A stretch of 38,917 nt of DNA from Steroidobacteraceae bacterium. GTDB lineage: Bacteria; Pseudomonadota; Gammaproteobacteria; Steroidobacterales; Steroidobacteraceae. Location: positions 1 through 38,917 of the forward strand of contig JAHCAM010000022.1 of the NCBI GenBank assembly GCA_019634895.1, in the 5' to 3' direction. Shown here one piece after another: positions 6,147 through 12,823 of this stretch. Position 1 is the stretch's first letter, and the number at the start of each line of letters is the position of its first letter. The notes beneath the pieces are model-generated. The model worked only from the letters and a program-made list of their open reading frames with translations. It had not been told where the DNA came from and made no database searches. A program made the position numbers and the translations under genes.

Positions 6147-6161
6147 AGGGCGCAATGCGCA
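6143..6161. promoter_or_regulatory. Conserved dyad after repeat array 1
   Basis: A 19-bp element, GGCAAGGGCGCAATGCGCA, closing the array about 20 bp before the start codon. It contains the dyad GCGCA-A-TGCGC. The copy after array 2 differs at only two positions and both changes keep the dyad, which suggests selection on the symmetry. Confidence 0.65.
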
Positions 6162-6180
6162 GACAACAAGGAGATGAACG

Positions 6181-6846
6181 ATGAGGACGTACCAGGTCAC
6201 GATCACAGGCAAGACCCCGCTGCTCATGCACTGGGACAACATCGAGTGGGCAGATCGCATGGAGGAGTGGAAGTCGAATCCTGCGAACAAGAAGGCCAGC
6301 AAGGCGGGCGACGATCGGTCTCCGGCCTGGCGTTGGATCGGCTCGATGTATCACGATGACGAGCACGTAAGCATGCCGTCGGACAATCTCATGCGCTGCT
6401 TCATGGAGGGCGGCGCGATGGTGCCCGTTCCGGGCGGCAAGAACGGCAAGACGTTCAAGGCGCAGACGCAGAGCGGCATGATGGTCAACGAGCCGTACTG
6501 GGGTCTCGTTGTCGATGGGCGGCGCATCCCGATGACGGATGTTGCCCCGCTACTCAAGGATGACTCGTTCGCTTCACACAAGGAGGCCGTCGCGCGGCTC
6601 GGTTTCAGCCTCTTCGTGAAGCGCGCGAAGATCGGCGCATCGAAGCATGTTCGCGTCCGCCCGAGATTCGACCAGTGGTCTGTGTCGGGCACACTGAGCG
6701 TGTGGGATGAGCAGATCACAGATCAGGTGCTGGCTGACGTGCTGCGGTACGCTGGGCAGTACAAGGGCCTGGGAGATTGGCGGCCTGGAGGCAGGACGCC
6801 GGGCGCATACGGGATGTTCGATGGAGAGGTTAAGAGGTTGAGTTAG
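6181..6846 (+). CDS. Conserved phage protein of unknown function, 221 aa
   Basis: The start ATG 6181 follows an AAGGAG ribosome site. Two conserved-looking ends frame the protein: the N-terminal strand TITGKTPLLMH (residues 7-17) and the C-terminal GLGDWRPGGRTPGAYGMF (about 196-213). Between them are a glycine-rich segment (MVPVPGGKNGKTFKAQTQSG) and a basic FVKRAKIGASKHVRVRPRF. I know similar proteins from temperate phages of proteobacteria but no proven function. The start G-TPLLMH and the closing Gly/Arg-rich segment faintly recall Cas7-like RAMP folds; this is speculation. It pairs with the next gene: each has its own repeat leader. Confidence 0.7.
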   Translation: MRTYQVTITGKTPLLMHWDNIEWADRMEEWKSNPANKKASKAGDDRSPAWRWIGSMYHDDEHVSMPSDNLMRCFMEGGAMVPVPGGKNGKTFKAQTQSGMMVNEPYWGLVVDGRRIPMTDVAPLLKDDSFASHKEAVARLGFSLFVKRAKIGASKHVRVRPRFDQWSVSGTLSVWDEQITDQVLADVLRYAGQYKGLGDWRPGGRTPGAYGMFDGEVKRLS

Positions 6847-6853
6847 CGCGTCC

Positions 6854-6923
6854 CGGCCTGGCCCGGCCAGGCCTGGCGGGGCGCGGCATTGCCGGGCTCG
6901 GCGTGGCTCGGCGAGGCAAGGGT
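6854..6923 (+). repeat. Pentanucleotide repeat array 2 (NGGCN), leader of the 178-aa gene
   Basis: Fourteen 5-bp units in strict phase: CGGCC TGGCC CGGCC AGGCC TGGCG GGGCG and onward, with GGC in the middle of nearly every unit. It begins 8 bp after the stop codon of the previous gene. The units are not identical to those of array 1, so this is not a recent copy. Confidence 0.8.
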
Positions 6924-6933
6924 GCAATGCACA
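6915..6933. promoter_or_regulatory. Conserved dyad after repeat array 2
   Basis: GGCAAGGGTGCAATGCACA, the partner of the element at 6143-6161. The dyad here is GTGCA-A-TGCAC: C-to-T on the left arm is matched by G-to-A on the right. It is followed by a GGGAG ribosome site and ATG 6951. Confidence 0.65.
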
Positions 6934-6950
6934 CAGCAGGGAGATTCGAC

Positions 6951-7487
6951 ATGAGCAAACCATTCTTCGGCGGGATCCCGGCGGACATCGATGTCCGGAA
7001 GCTCGAGGAGCGCTTCGGTGATCCACAGGAGGGACAAGAGTTCGGTCACGACGAGGTAGAGGCCGTGCTGGGCCTGGAGCGCGGCTCCAACCGCTACCGC
7101 ACGGTGACGGACGCATGGCGCCGGCGCCTGCTGAACCAGCGCAACATCGAGGTGGGCGCAGTGCCCGGGGTCGGCTTTCGGTGTCTCACACCCGCAGAGA
7201 GGGTGGACGGCAGCCTGAAGGGATTTCGCACTGGCACGCGGCAGCAGTTGCGGTCCGTTCGGCGCGCTGCTGTCGTGCGCACGGAGGACGAGGGCCTGCG
7301 GCACAAACAGGATCTGTTGCGGCGGTATGGAGCGGCAATCTCAGCGGAGGCGTCCAACATGATGCAGGAGATCGAGCCGCCCAAGGCGCAGCCTCAGATG
7401 CCGCGGCTTGTCGGCAGTCCGGCGCCAGCGCCACGCCCTGCGACCGTGAGCAGCCGCAAGTACATCGACGGCAAGCGGGTGTCGTGA
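6951..7487 (+). CDS. Conserved phage protein of unknown function, 178 aa
   Basis: The start is ATG 6951 with GGGAG 7 nt upstream; an earlier in-frame start at 6903 would lie inside the repeat leader and is rejected. The first 60 residues are acidic and helical with the segment FGHDEVEAVLGLERGSNRYR; then comes the compact VGAVPGVGFRCLTPAERVDG (split by basic helices), and a Pro/Ala-rich tail. This gene commonly follows the TPLLMH-type gene in related phages. It may bind DNA or the partner protein, but nothing visible proves it. Confidence 0.65.
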   Translation: MSKPFFGGIPADIDVRKLEERFGDPQEGQEFGHDEVEAVLGLERGSNRYRTVTDAWRRRLLNQRNIEVGAVPGVGFRCLTPAERVDGSLKGFRTGTRQQLRSVRRAAVVRTEDEGLRHKQDLLRRYGAAISAEASNMMQEIEPPKAQPQMPRLVGSPAPAPRPATVSSRKYIDGKRVS

Positions 7488-7705
7488 CCGCGAAAGTCAT
7501 CGAGTGGAACGGCATCACGCGCCACGACGTGCCGGCGGAGCGCATCCTCCAGGGCGCTCTCGACCACGGCATGGAGGGCGTCGTGCTCATGGGCTATGAC
7601 AACGACGGCGAGCTCTACCTCGCCTCGTCCTACGCCGATGGCGGCACGGTGCTCTGGCTCATGGAGCAGCTGCGGCATCGATTGATGGGGTTCGATAAGG
7701 GATGA
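7484..7705 (+). CDS. Small conserved phage protein, 73 aa
   Basis: GTG 7484 overlaps the preceding stop (GTGA). Residues 1-30 contain VIEWNGITRHDVPAERIL; residues 31-70 contain a beta hairpin typical of a frequent small phage family: GVVLMGYDNDGELYLASSYA, then DGGTVLWLMEQLRHRL. No catalytic residue stands out. It overlaps the following gene by 4 nt. Confidence 0.6.
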   Translation: MTAKVIEWNGITRHDVPAERILQGALDHGMEGVVLMGYDNDGELYLASSYADGGTVLWLMEQLRHRLMGFDKG

Positions 7706-7977
7706 CCGACATCCGCACCCACATGCTCGCCTGGCGCGACTGGCGCCAGGGCAAGGGCCCGCAGACGCCAGAGGTCGAGCGCATCGAGGCGGTGTATCAG
7801 TCTGGGCTCCTCTCCCCGGGGCTGCACCAGATCATCGACCTGGTGTACCTCGACGAGCGCCGGCAGAAGCAGAAGTACGCCTCGCTCGGCGGCACCTCCT
7901 ACTACGCACAGCGCAAGGCAGCCGAGGAGATGGTCGGGCACCTAGCGGCGAAGCTGGGCGAGTCCACCGAAATCTAG
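7702..7977 (+). CDS. Candidate late antitermination protein (Q-like), 91 aa
   Basis: This is the last gene of the rightward early operon, directly before the late control region and terminator, exactly where lambdoid phages carry Q. The C-terminal half LIIDLVYL-type helix, then KYASLGGTSYYAQRKAAEE, resembles the sigma-4-like HTH of Q-type late regulators (short helix, G-S/T-x-Y-Y turn, basic helix). A Q protein would let RNA polymerase read through the terminator at 8063-8089 into the packaging and head genes. The assignment is from position and a weak HTH match, not a clear family hit; a generic HTH protein is the alternative. Confidence 0.5.
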   Translation: MTDIRTHMLAWRDWRQGKGPQTPEVERIEAVYQSGLLSPGLHQIIDLVYLDERRQKQKYASLGGTSYYAQRKAAEEMVGHLAAKLGESTEI

Positions 7978-8006
7978 TGTGAGACTTTCCGCTTGCGGTA
8001 GTCCAG
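7978..8006 (+). promoter_or_regulatory. Late-region motif, copy 1
   Basis: A 29-bp element starting just after the Q-like gene, with GAGACTTTCC at its left and AGTCCAG at its right. A second copy at 17774-17802 matches at 24 of 29 positions. Inside is GACT-TT-CCGC-TT-GCGG-T-AGTC, which can fold. It could be a late promoter or antiterminator loading element for the packaging genes. Confidence 0.55.
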
Positions 8007-8062
8007 CCGCAGCGGCATCCTTCGGCGCGTCTCCTTGTCGGTCCTCCGTCTGATGGCGGATT

Positions 8063-8089
8063 GGCCGGTCTCTGCACCGGCCGTTTTCT
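8063..8089 (+). terminator. Intrinsic terminator immediately before terS (tR'-like)
   Basis: Perfect 7-bp stem GGCCGGT (8063-8069) and ACCGGCC (8076-8082), a 6-nt loop and GTTTTCT. The T-run ends on the base before the start codon of the small terminase gene. It would stop early transcription and would need antitermination for late expression, as at lambda tR'. Confidence 0.8.
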
Positions 8090-8551
8090 ATGGTCGCGTC
8101 CACCTACTCCGAAGAGATCGCCGCCACGATCTGCCAGCGCCTCGCAGCCGGCGATAGCCTGCGCACCATCTGTGCGACCGAGGGCATGCCGGCCAAGTCC
8201 ACGATCTTCGTCTGGCTCCAGGTGCACGAGGACTTCCGCGCCCAGTACGCCCTGGCGCGGCAGTGGCAGGCCGAGACGCTGGTCGACGACATGGTCGACA
8301 TCTCGGACGAGTCCGGGGACGACTGGCGCATCGACGACGAGGGCAACCTCGTGGTCAACCACGACGCCATTGCCCGCTGCCGGCTGCGGGTTGACACCCG
8401 CAAGTGGGTGGCGTCCAGGATGCACCCGCGCATGTACGGGGATCGGGTGACGCAAGAGCACGTCGGCGCCGGTGGCGGCCCGATCCGAGTCCAGGCCGTG
8501 GATCTGAGCGATGACGAACTCGCCGCTATCGCCCTCCGCAGCGGCCAGTGA
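8090..8551 (+). CDS. terS: Terminase small subunit
   Basis: A 153-residue DNA-recognition subunit that picks the packaging site and hands DNA to the large subunit. The N-terminal helix-turn-helix (YSEEIAATICQRLAAGDSLR, ICATEGMPAKSTIFVWLQ) and the middle helix (FRAQYALARQWQAETLVDDM) match the Sf6/P22-type small terminases, followed by RVDTRKWVASRMHPRMYGD. ATG 8090 directly abuts the terminator T-run and has no Shine-Dalgarno site; a TGA in frame closes off any longer start. It overlaps the large subunit by 41 nt. Confidence 0.85.
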   Translation: MVASTYSEEIAATICQRLAAGDSLRTICATEGMPAKSTIFVWLQVHEDFRAQYALARQWQAETLVDDMVDISDESGDDWRIDDEGNLVVNHDAIARCRLRVDTRKWVASRMHPRMYGDRVTQEHVGAGGGPIRVQAVDLSDDELAAIALRSGQ

Positions 8552-9923
8552 GCTGCTGCGTCGGCGCGCAGCCCGCAAGGGGCTCGTCGCGTTCGCCAAG
8601 TACACGAACCCGGCATACCGGCCGGCGCCGCATCACCACCTGATTGCCGGCAAGCTCGAGGCCGTGGCTCGCGGCGAGATCGCGCGCCTCATGATCCTGA
8701 TGCCACCGCGGCACGGCAAGAGCGAGCTCGCCTCGCGGCGCTTTCCGGCCTGGGCGCTCGGCGACCGGCCGGACCTCGACATCATCGCGGCCTCCTACAG
8801 CTCGGACCTGGCCACCGACTTCGGCCGAGAGGTCCGGAACATCGTGGGCAGCCCCGAGTACGCCGCTCTGTTCCAGACGCGCCTTGCAGTGGACAGCCAG
8901 GCCGCGAACCGCTGGCACACGAACGACGGCGGCATGTACGTCGCGGCCGGCGTCGGCACCTCGATCACGGGTCGCGGCGCCAACATCTTTCTGATCGACG
9001 ACCCGTTCAAGGATCGGGAGGATGCCGATAGCGAGATCCGCCGAAAGCGCGTCTGGGACTGGTACACCTCGACCGCCTACACCCGTCTCGCGCCCGGCGG
9101 CGCGATCATCGTCATCAACACCCGGTGGCACGACGACGACCTGTCCGGGCGGTTGCTGGCCGAGGCCGAGAATGGCGGCGACCAATGGGATGTGCTGTCG
9201 CTGCCGGCGATCGACGCCGACGGGCAGGCGCTCTGGCCCGAGTGGTACCCCCTCGAGCGCCTGGAGCAGATCCGGGCCGTGCTGCCGGCGCGCGACTGGA
9301 ATGCGCTCTACCAGCAAGAGCCGGTGCCCGATGAGGGCGAGTTCTTCAAGGCCGCATGGTTCAGCGACTATGGCGAGTTGCCAGAGCGCCTGAACGTCTA
9401 CGGCGCGAGTGACTACGCGGTCACGGCCGACGGCGGCGACTACACCGAACACGGCATCTTCGGCGTCGACAGCCAGGAGAACGTCTACGTCCTCGACTGG
9501 TGGTACGGGCAGACCGCATCGGACACCTGGATCGAGCGCCAGTGCGATCTGATCATCGCGCACACGCCGGGCTGCTGGTTCGGCGAATCGGGCGTGATCC
9601 GGCGCGCCGTGGAGCCCTTCCTCGTGCGTCGCATGGAGCAGCGCCGGGCGCACTGCCGCATCGAGTGGCTGCCGTCGATCGCGGACAAGCCGACGCGTGC
9701 GCGCTCGATCCAGGCACTCGCCAGCATGGGCAAGGTGTTCCTGCCGAAGAACGCCCCATGGAAAGGCCGCGTGCTCAACCAGCTGATGCGCTTCCCCGCC
9801 GGCAAGAACGATGACGCGGTCGACGTCTGCGGCCTGGTCGGGCGTGGTCTGAAGCATGTGCGTGCGAAGCCCGTGCGGCGTGAGGCGCCGCGGCCCGTGT
9901 TCGCGAACGACTGGATGGCGTGA
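8511..9923 (+). CDS. terL: Terminase large subunit (packaging ATPase and nuclease)
   Basis: A 470-residue motor that pumps DNA into the procapsid and cuts it. Walker A MPPRHGKSE is at residues 64-72 and Walker B IFLIDD at 159-164; the coupling-motif region is at about 195-210 (IIVINTRWHDDDL). The nuclease half has the conserved acidic positions ASDYAVTADGGD (near 300) and KNDDAVD (near 442). The family (Terminase_6-type) and the P22-like neighbours indicate headful packaging, which leaves circularly permuted virion DNA and fits a sequence opened at an arbitrary point. Confidence 0.95.
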   Translation: MTNSPLSPSAAASELLRRRAARKGLVAFAKYTNPAYRPAPHHHLIAGKLEAVARGEIARLMILMPPRHGKSELASRRFPAWALGDRPDLDIIAASYSSDLATDFGREVRNIVGSPEYAALFQTRLAVDSQAANRWHTNDGGMYVAAGVGTSITGRGANIFLIDDPFKDREDADSEIRRKRVWDWYTSTAYTRLAPGGAIIVINTRWHDDDLSGRLLAEAENGGDQWDVLSLPAIDADGQALWPEWYPLERLEQIRAVLPARDWNALYQQEPVPDEGEFFKAAWFSDYGELPERLNVYGASDYAVTADGGDYTEHGIFGVDSQENVYVLDWWYGQTASDTWIERQCDLIIAHTPGCWFGESGVIRRAVEPFLVRRMEQRRAHCRIEWLPSIADKPTRARSIQALASMGKVFLPKNAPWKGRVLNQLMRFPAGKNDDAVDVCGLVGRGLKHVRAKPVRREAPRPVFANDWMA

Positions 9924-12181
9924 TGGCAGAGAGCAACGAACCAATCCTCGTCGGGGCGCGCGACTTCTTCCGCGAATCCGAGTCCCACGAGACGGATTGG
10001 CGCGAGCAGTGGCATGACGACATGCGGTTCCGGGCGCTGGACCAGTGGACGGAGGCCGCCCGCGCGGCGCGCAACGTTCCGGACGAGCCGCCGCGTCCCT
10101 GCATGACGATCGACCAGACGGACCAGTACGTCCGCCAGGTCATCAACGATGCCCGGCTCTCCCCGCCGGCCCTGCGCGCCTCGCCGGTCGACGACAAGGC
10201 GGACATCCGCGTCGCCGAGGACATGCAGGGGCTCTTTCGTCACATCGAGCGCGTCTCGCGTGCGCAGAAGGCGTACCTGTGGGCGCTCGAGGGCGCCGTC
10301 ACCATCGGCCGCGGCTGGTTCCGGGTCTATGCCGACGAGGTGGACAAGGTTCGCGGCTACTACGAACCGCGCATCGCGCGCATCGCGAACTGGCTCTCGG
10401 TCTATGGTGACCCGTTCTCCACCGAGCTCGACGGCTCGGACATGAGTGACGCCATGCTGATCGTCGACTATGCGCCCGGCGCGTTCAAGCGCAAGTGGCC
10501 GAAGGCGGCCACAGTTGGCAGCTGGGAGGGTGGCATTCGGGGCGACTGGATGAACGATCACATCCGGGTCGCGGAATGGCACTCTGTGCGCGAGCGTGAG
10601 ACGGTGCAGATCCTGCTGCCGGATGGCTCGATCGTGATGCCTGACGATCTGCGCCGGGTGAACCAAGCGCTCGTCGCCCAAGGGCTGCCCGAAGTGCAGG
10701 ACTTCCGCGAGAAGCGCACCGCGGAGCGCGTCTGCACGATCCGAACCGTGACGCAGGTGGAAGTGCTCGACGAGTACGAGTTCCACGCGCCCTACGTCGG
10801 CCTGATCCCGGTCTACGGCAACGAGCGATACACCCAGGATGGCCGAAATCTCTTCGGCATGATCCGCGCGGCCAAGGATCCCGGGCGCCTCACGAACTAC
10901 ATCGCGAGCAGCATGGCGGAGGCGGCGAACGCGCAGATCAAGACGCCGTGGGTGCTGGCCGCCGAGTCGGTGGACGGGTATGAGGACAAGTGGGCGAAGG
11001 CGAATTCGTCGAGCCAGGCGTACCTGCTCTACAACCACAAGGATGCCGAGCGCGAGGCACTGCCGGCGCCGACCCGCATCAACATCGACGTCCAGTTGCC
11101 CGGCTACGGTCAGCTGATGCAGATGGGCCACCACCTGCTGCAAACCTCGATCGGGATGTACCAGGCGAGCGTCGGCGCGCAGAGCAACGAGACCTCGGGC
11201 GTGGCCATCGCGCGCCGCAAGAGCGAGTCGGACGTCGGGACCTACCACTACATCGACAACCTGTCGGACTCGATCCAGCACGCCGGCCGGATCATCATGT
11301 CGATGATCCCGAAGGTGTATGACACACCTCGGATCGCGCGCATCCTGGGCGAGGATGGCGCGCCCTCTCAGGTTCGCATCGATGCGAGCCAGCCGCAGGC
11401 GTTCGCTGAGGACCGGGACGTGCGTGGCGACAAGATCCACGTCCTGAACCCCACCGTCGGCGAGTATGACGTGCACGTCACCGTCGGTCCGTCCTACGCG
11501 AGCCAGCGCGAGGAGACGGCAGCGACGCTTGCCGAGCTCTACGGCCGCAATCCGGCCCTGATGCAGGTCTCGGGCGACATCTACTTCGAGAACCTGAACT
11601 TCCCGGGCGCGCAGCAGATCGCCAAGCGCCTGAAGGCCGTGCTGCCCGACGCCATCAAGGCGCTCGACGACGACACCGAGGTGCCGGCCGAGATCCAGCA
11701 GATGATGGTGCGCATGCAGCAGGCCATGGCGCAGCGCGAGCAGGTCATCGCGGCCGGCGCCCAGGAGGCGCAGAAGCTCATCGACCAAGCCAAGGAGGCC
11801 CGCTCTGCGGCCGAGGTTGCGGCGGCGCGCGTGAAGACGGCCGAGGCGCAGATGAACGTCGATCGCGAGCGCCTGGAGCGGGTGAAGGCCGACATCGAGC
11901 ACGAGCGTCAGCTCCTTCAGATCGCGCAGCAGCAGGCTTCGCGGGAAGCGGCGCGCATGACCGAGGACATCAACCGGGCGGCCACCGACGTGGAGGCCCG
12001 CTCCGGCGAGGTCCAGGCCCGCGAGACGGAGCAGCATGGCGTGAAGGACATGCTCGCCCAGCTCCTCGCTCGCGACCAGCAGCGTCCGAATCGCCGCGTC
12101 GTGCACATTCGAGACGCGAACAACCGAATCGTCGAATCCAGGCTCGTCGAGGACGAGCTGCAACCGGAGCAATCTGCATGA
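9923..12181 (+). CDS. Portal protein (P22 gp1-like)
   Basis: A 752-residue ring subunit at the capsid vertex through which DNA enters and leaves. Residues 60-140 hold the P22-portal signature (TIDQTDQYVRQVINDARLSP, GLFRHIERVSRAQKAYLWAL, GRGWFRVYADE). Residues about 590-715 form a long Glu/Arg/Ala coiled coil that corresponds to the helical barrel of P22-type portals. Length fits the family (P22 gp1 has 725). ATG 9923 overlaps the terL stop by one base; GTG 9920 is an alternative start. Its own stop overlaps the next ATG. Confidence 0.9.
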   Translation: MAESNEPILVGARDFFRESESHETDWREQWHDDMRFRALDQWTEAARAARNVPDEPPRPCMTIDQTDQYVRQVINDARLSPPALRASPVDDKADIRVAEDMQGLFRHIERVSRAQKAYLWALEGAVTIGRGWFRVYADEVDKVRGYYEPRIARIANWLSVYGDPFSTELDGSDMSDAMLIVDYAPGAFKRKWPKAATVGSWEGGIRGDWMNDHIRVAEWHSVRERETVQILLPDGSIVMPDDLRRVNQALVAQGLPEVQDFREKRTAERVCTIRTVTQVEVLDEYEFHAPYVGLIPVYGNERYTQDGRNLFGMIRAAKDPGRLTNYIASSMAEAANAQIKTPWVLAAESVDGYEDKWAKANSSSQAYLLYNHKDAEREALPAPTRINIDVQLPGYGQLMQMGHHLLQTSIGMYQASVGAQSNETSGVAIARRKSESDVGTYHYIDNLSDSIQHAGRIIMSMIPKVYDTPRIARILGEDGAPSQVRIDASQPQAFAEDRDVRGDKIHVLNPTVGEYDVHVTVGPSYASQREETAATLAELYGRNPALMQVSGDIYFENLNFPGAQQIAKRLKAVLPDAIKALDDDTEVPAEIQQMMVRMQQAMAQREQVIAAGAQEAQKLIDQAKEARSAAEVAAARVKTAEAQMNVDRERLERVKADIEHERQLLQIAQQQASREAARMTEDINRAATDVEARSGEVQARETEQHGVKDMLAQLLARDQQRPNRRVVHIRDANNRIVESRLVEDELQPEQSA

Positions 12182-12606
12182 GCGCAGGCAATACCTTCGA
12201 GAACGACCTGTTGAAGCTGATCTTCAACGCCACCGCGATCGCCAACATCGCGGACAACGCCGCGTCGTCGCCGCTGACCAATCTGTACGTGTCCCTGCAC
12301 ACGTCGGACCCTGGCGAGACGGGCAACCAGACCACCAACGAGATCGGGTACACGAGCTACGCCCGGGAGGCGGTGGCCCGCACCACGGGCGGCTGGACGG
12401 TGACGAACAACAGCGTGTCCCCAGTGGCGGACATCGAGTTCCCGGAGGGCACGGGCGGCTCGGGCACGGCCAGCCACTTCGCGGTCGGCACCGCATCGTC
12501 CTCGACCGGCAAGCTCCTGGTCTCAGGGACGGTCACGCCGAACATCGTTTGCGGAGCCGGTATCACGCCGGTGCTCACGACCGCGACCGCGATCACGGTG
12601 GACTGA
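12178..12606 (+). CDS. Gp80-like minor structural / fibre-associated protein
   Basis: A 142-residue beta-rich protein with the marks of a phage structural family: NLYVSLHTSDPGETGNQTTN, then IGYTSYAREAVARTTGGWTV, and a Gly/Thr-rich second half. I recognise this pattern from phage proteins annotated as tail or decoration proteins (Gp80-like). It follows the portal gene with an ATGA overlap and begins the inserted block of fibre-type genes. Confidence 0.7.
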   Translation: MSAGNTFENDLLKLIFNATAIANIADNAASSPLTNLYVSLHTSDPGETGNQTTNEIGYTSYAREAVARTTGGWTVTNNSVSPVADIEFPEGTGGSGTASHFAVGTASSSTGKLLVSGTVTPNIVCGAGITPVLTTATAITVD

Positions 12607-12607
12607 C

Positions 12608-12817
12608 ATGGCGAAGGTGAAAGCGGTCGGCGCCGCGTCCTTCTCCGTCGACACCTCGAACAATCCCGAGGTCAACGCCGCGCGCAAGCGCCGCAGCCAG
12701 GTCATCGAGGCGGCCATGTCGGCAGCCGTGAAGCGCTGCTATGCGGCCGGCGTCACCGATCCGGTGAAGATCCGCGAAGCCATGATGGCGGCGCGCGCCG
12801 AGGTGAAGGGCGAGTAG
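12608..12817 (+). CDS. Small protein with one repeat-like unit, 69 aa
   Basis: It starts KVKAVGAASFSVDTSN, which resembles the first half of the 20-residue repeat found 13 times in the next gene (GAASFAF type). The rest is a helical basic stretch (NAARKRRSQVIEAAMSAAV) and a region typical of small phage virion proteins. The stop lies 6 nt before the next start. It may be a cofactor or a chaperone-like piece of the repeat protein; this is inference. Confidence 0.55.
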   Translation: MAKVKAVGAASFSVDTSNNPEVNAARKRRSQVIEAAMSAAVKRCYAAGVTDPVKIREAMMAARAEVKGE

Positions 12818-12823
12818 CGTTCC

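Noticed and set aside
6072..6923. Pentanucleotide arrays as a CRISPR or telomere-like element
   Set aside because: The unit is 5 bp and variable, with no spacers; each array is tied to the leader of one gene.
9485..12172. An 895-codon open frame on the minus strand opposite terL and portal, rich in Leu, Val, His and Arg
   Set aside because: It is the mirror of two well-supported plus-strand genes in a GC-rich genome where antisense frames rarely meet stops. It has no recognisable domain and no ribosome site that would fit.
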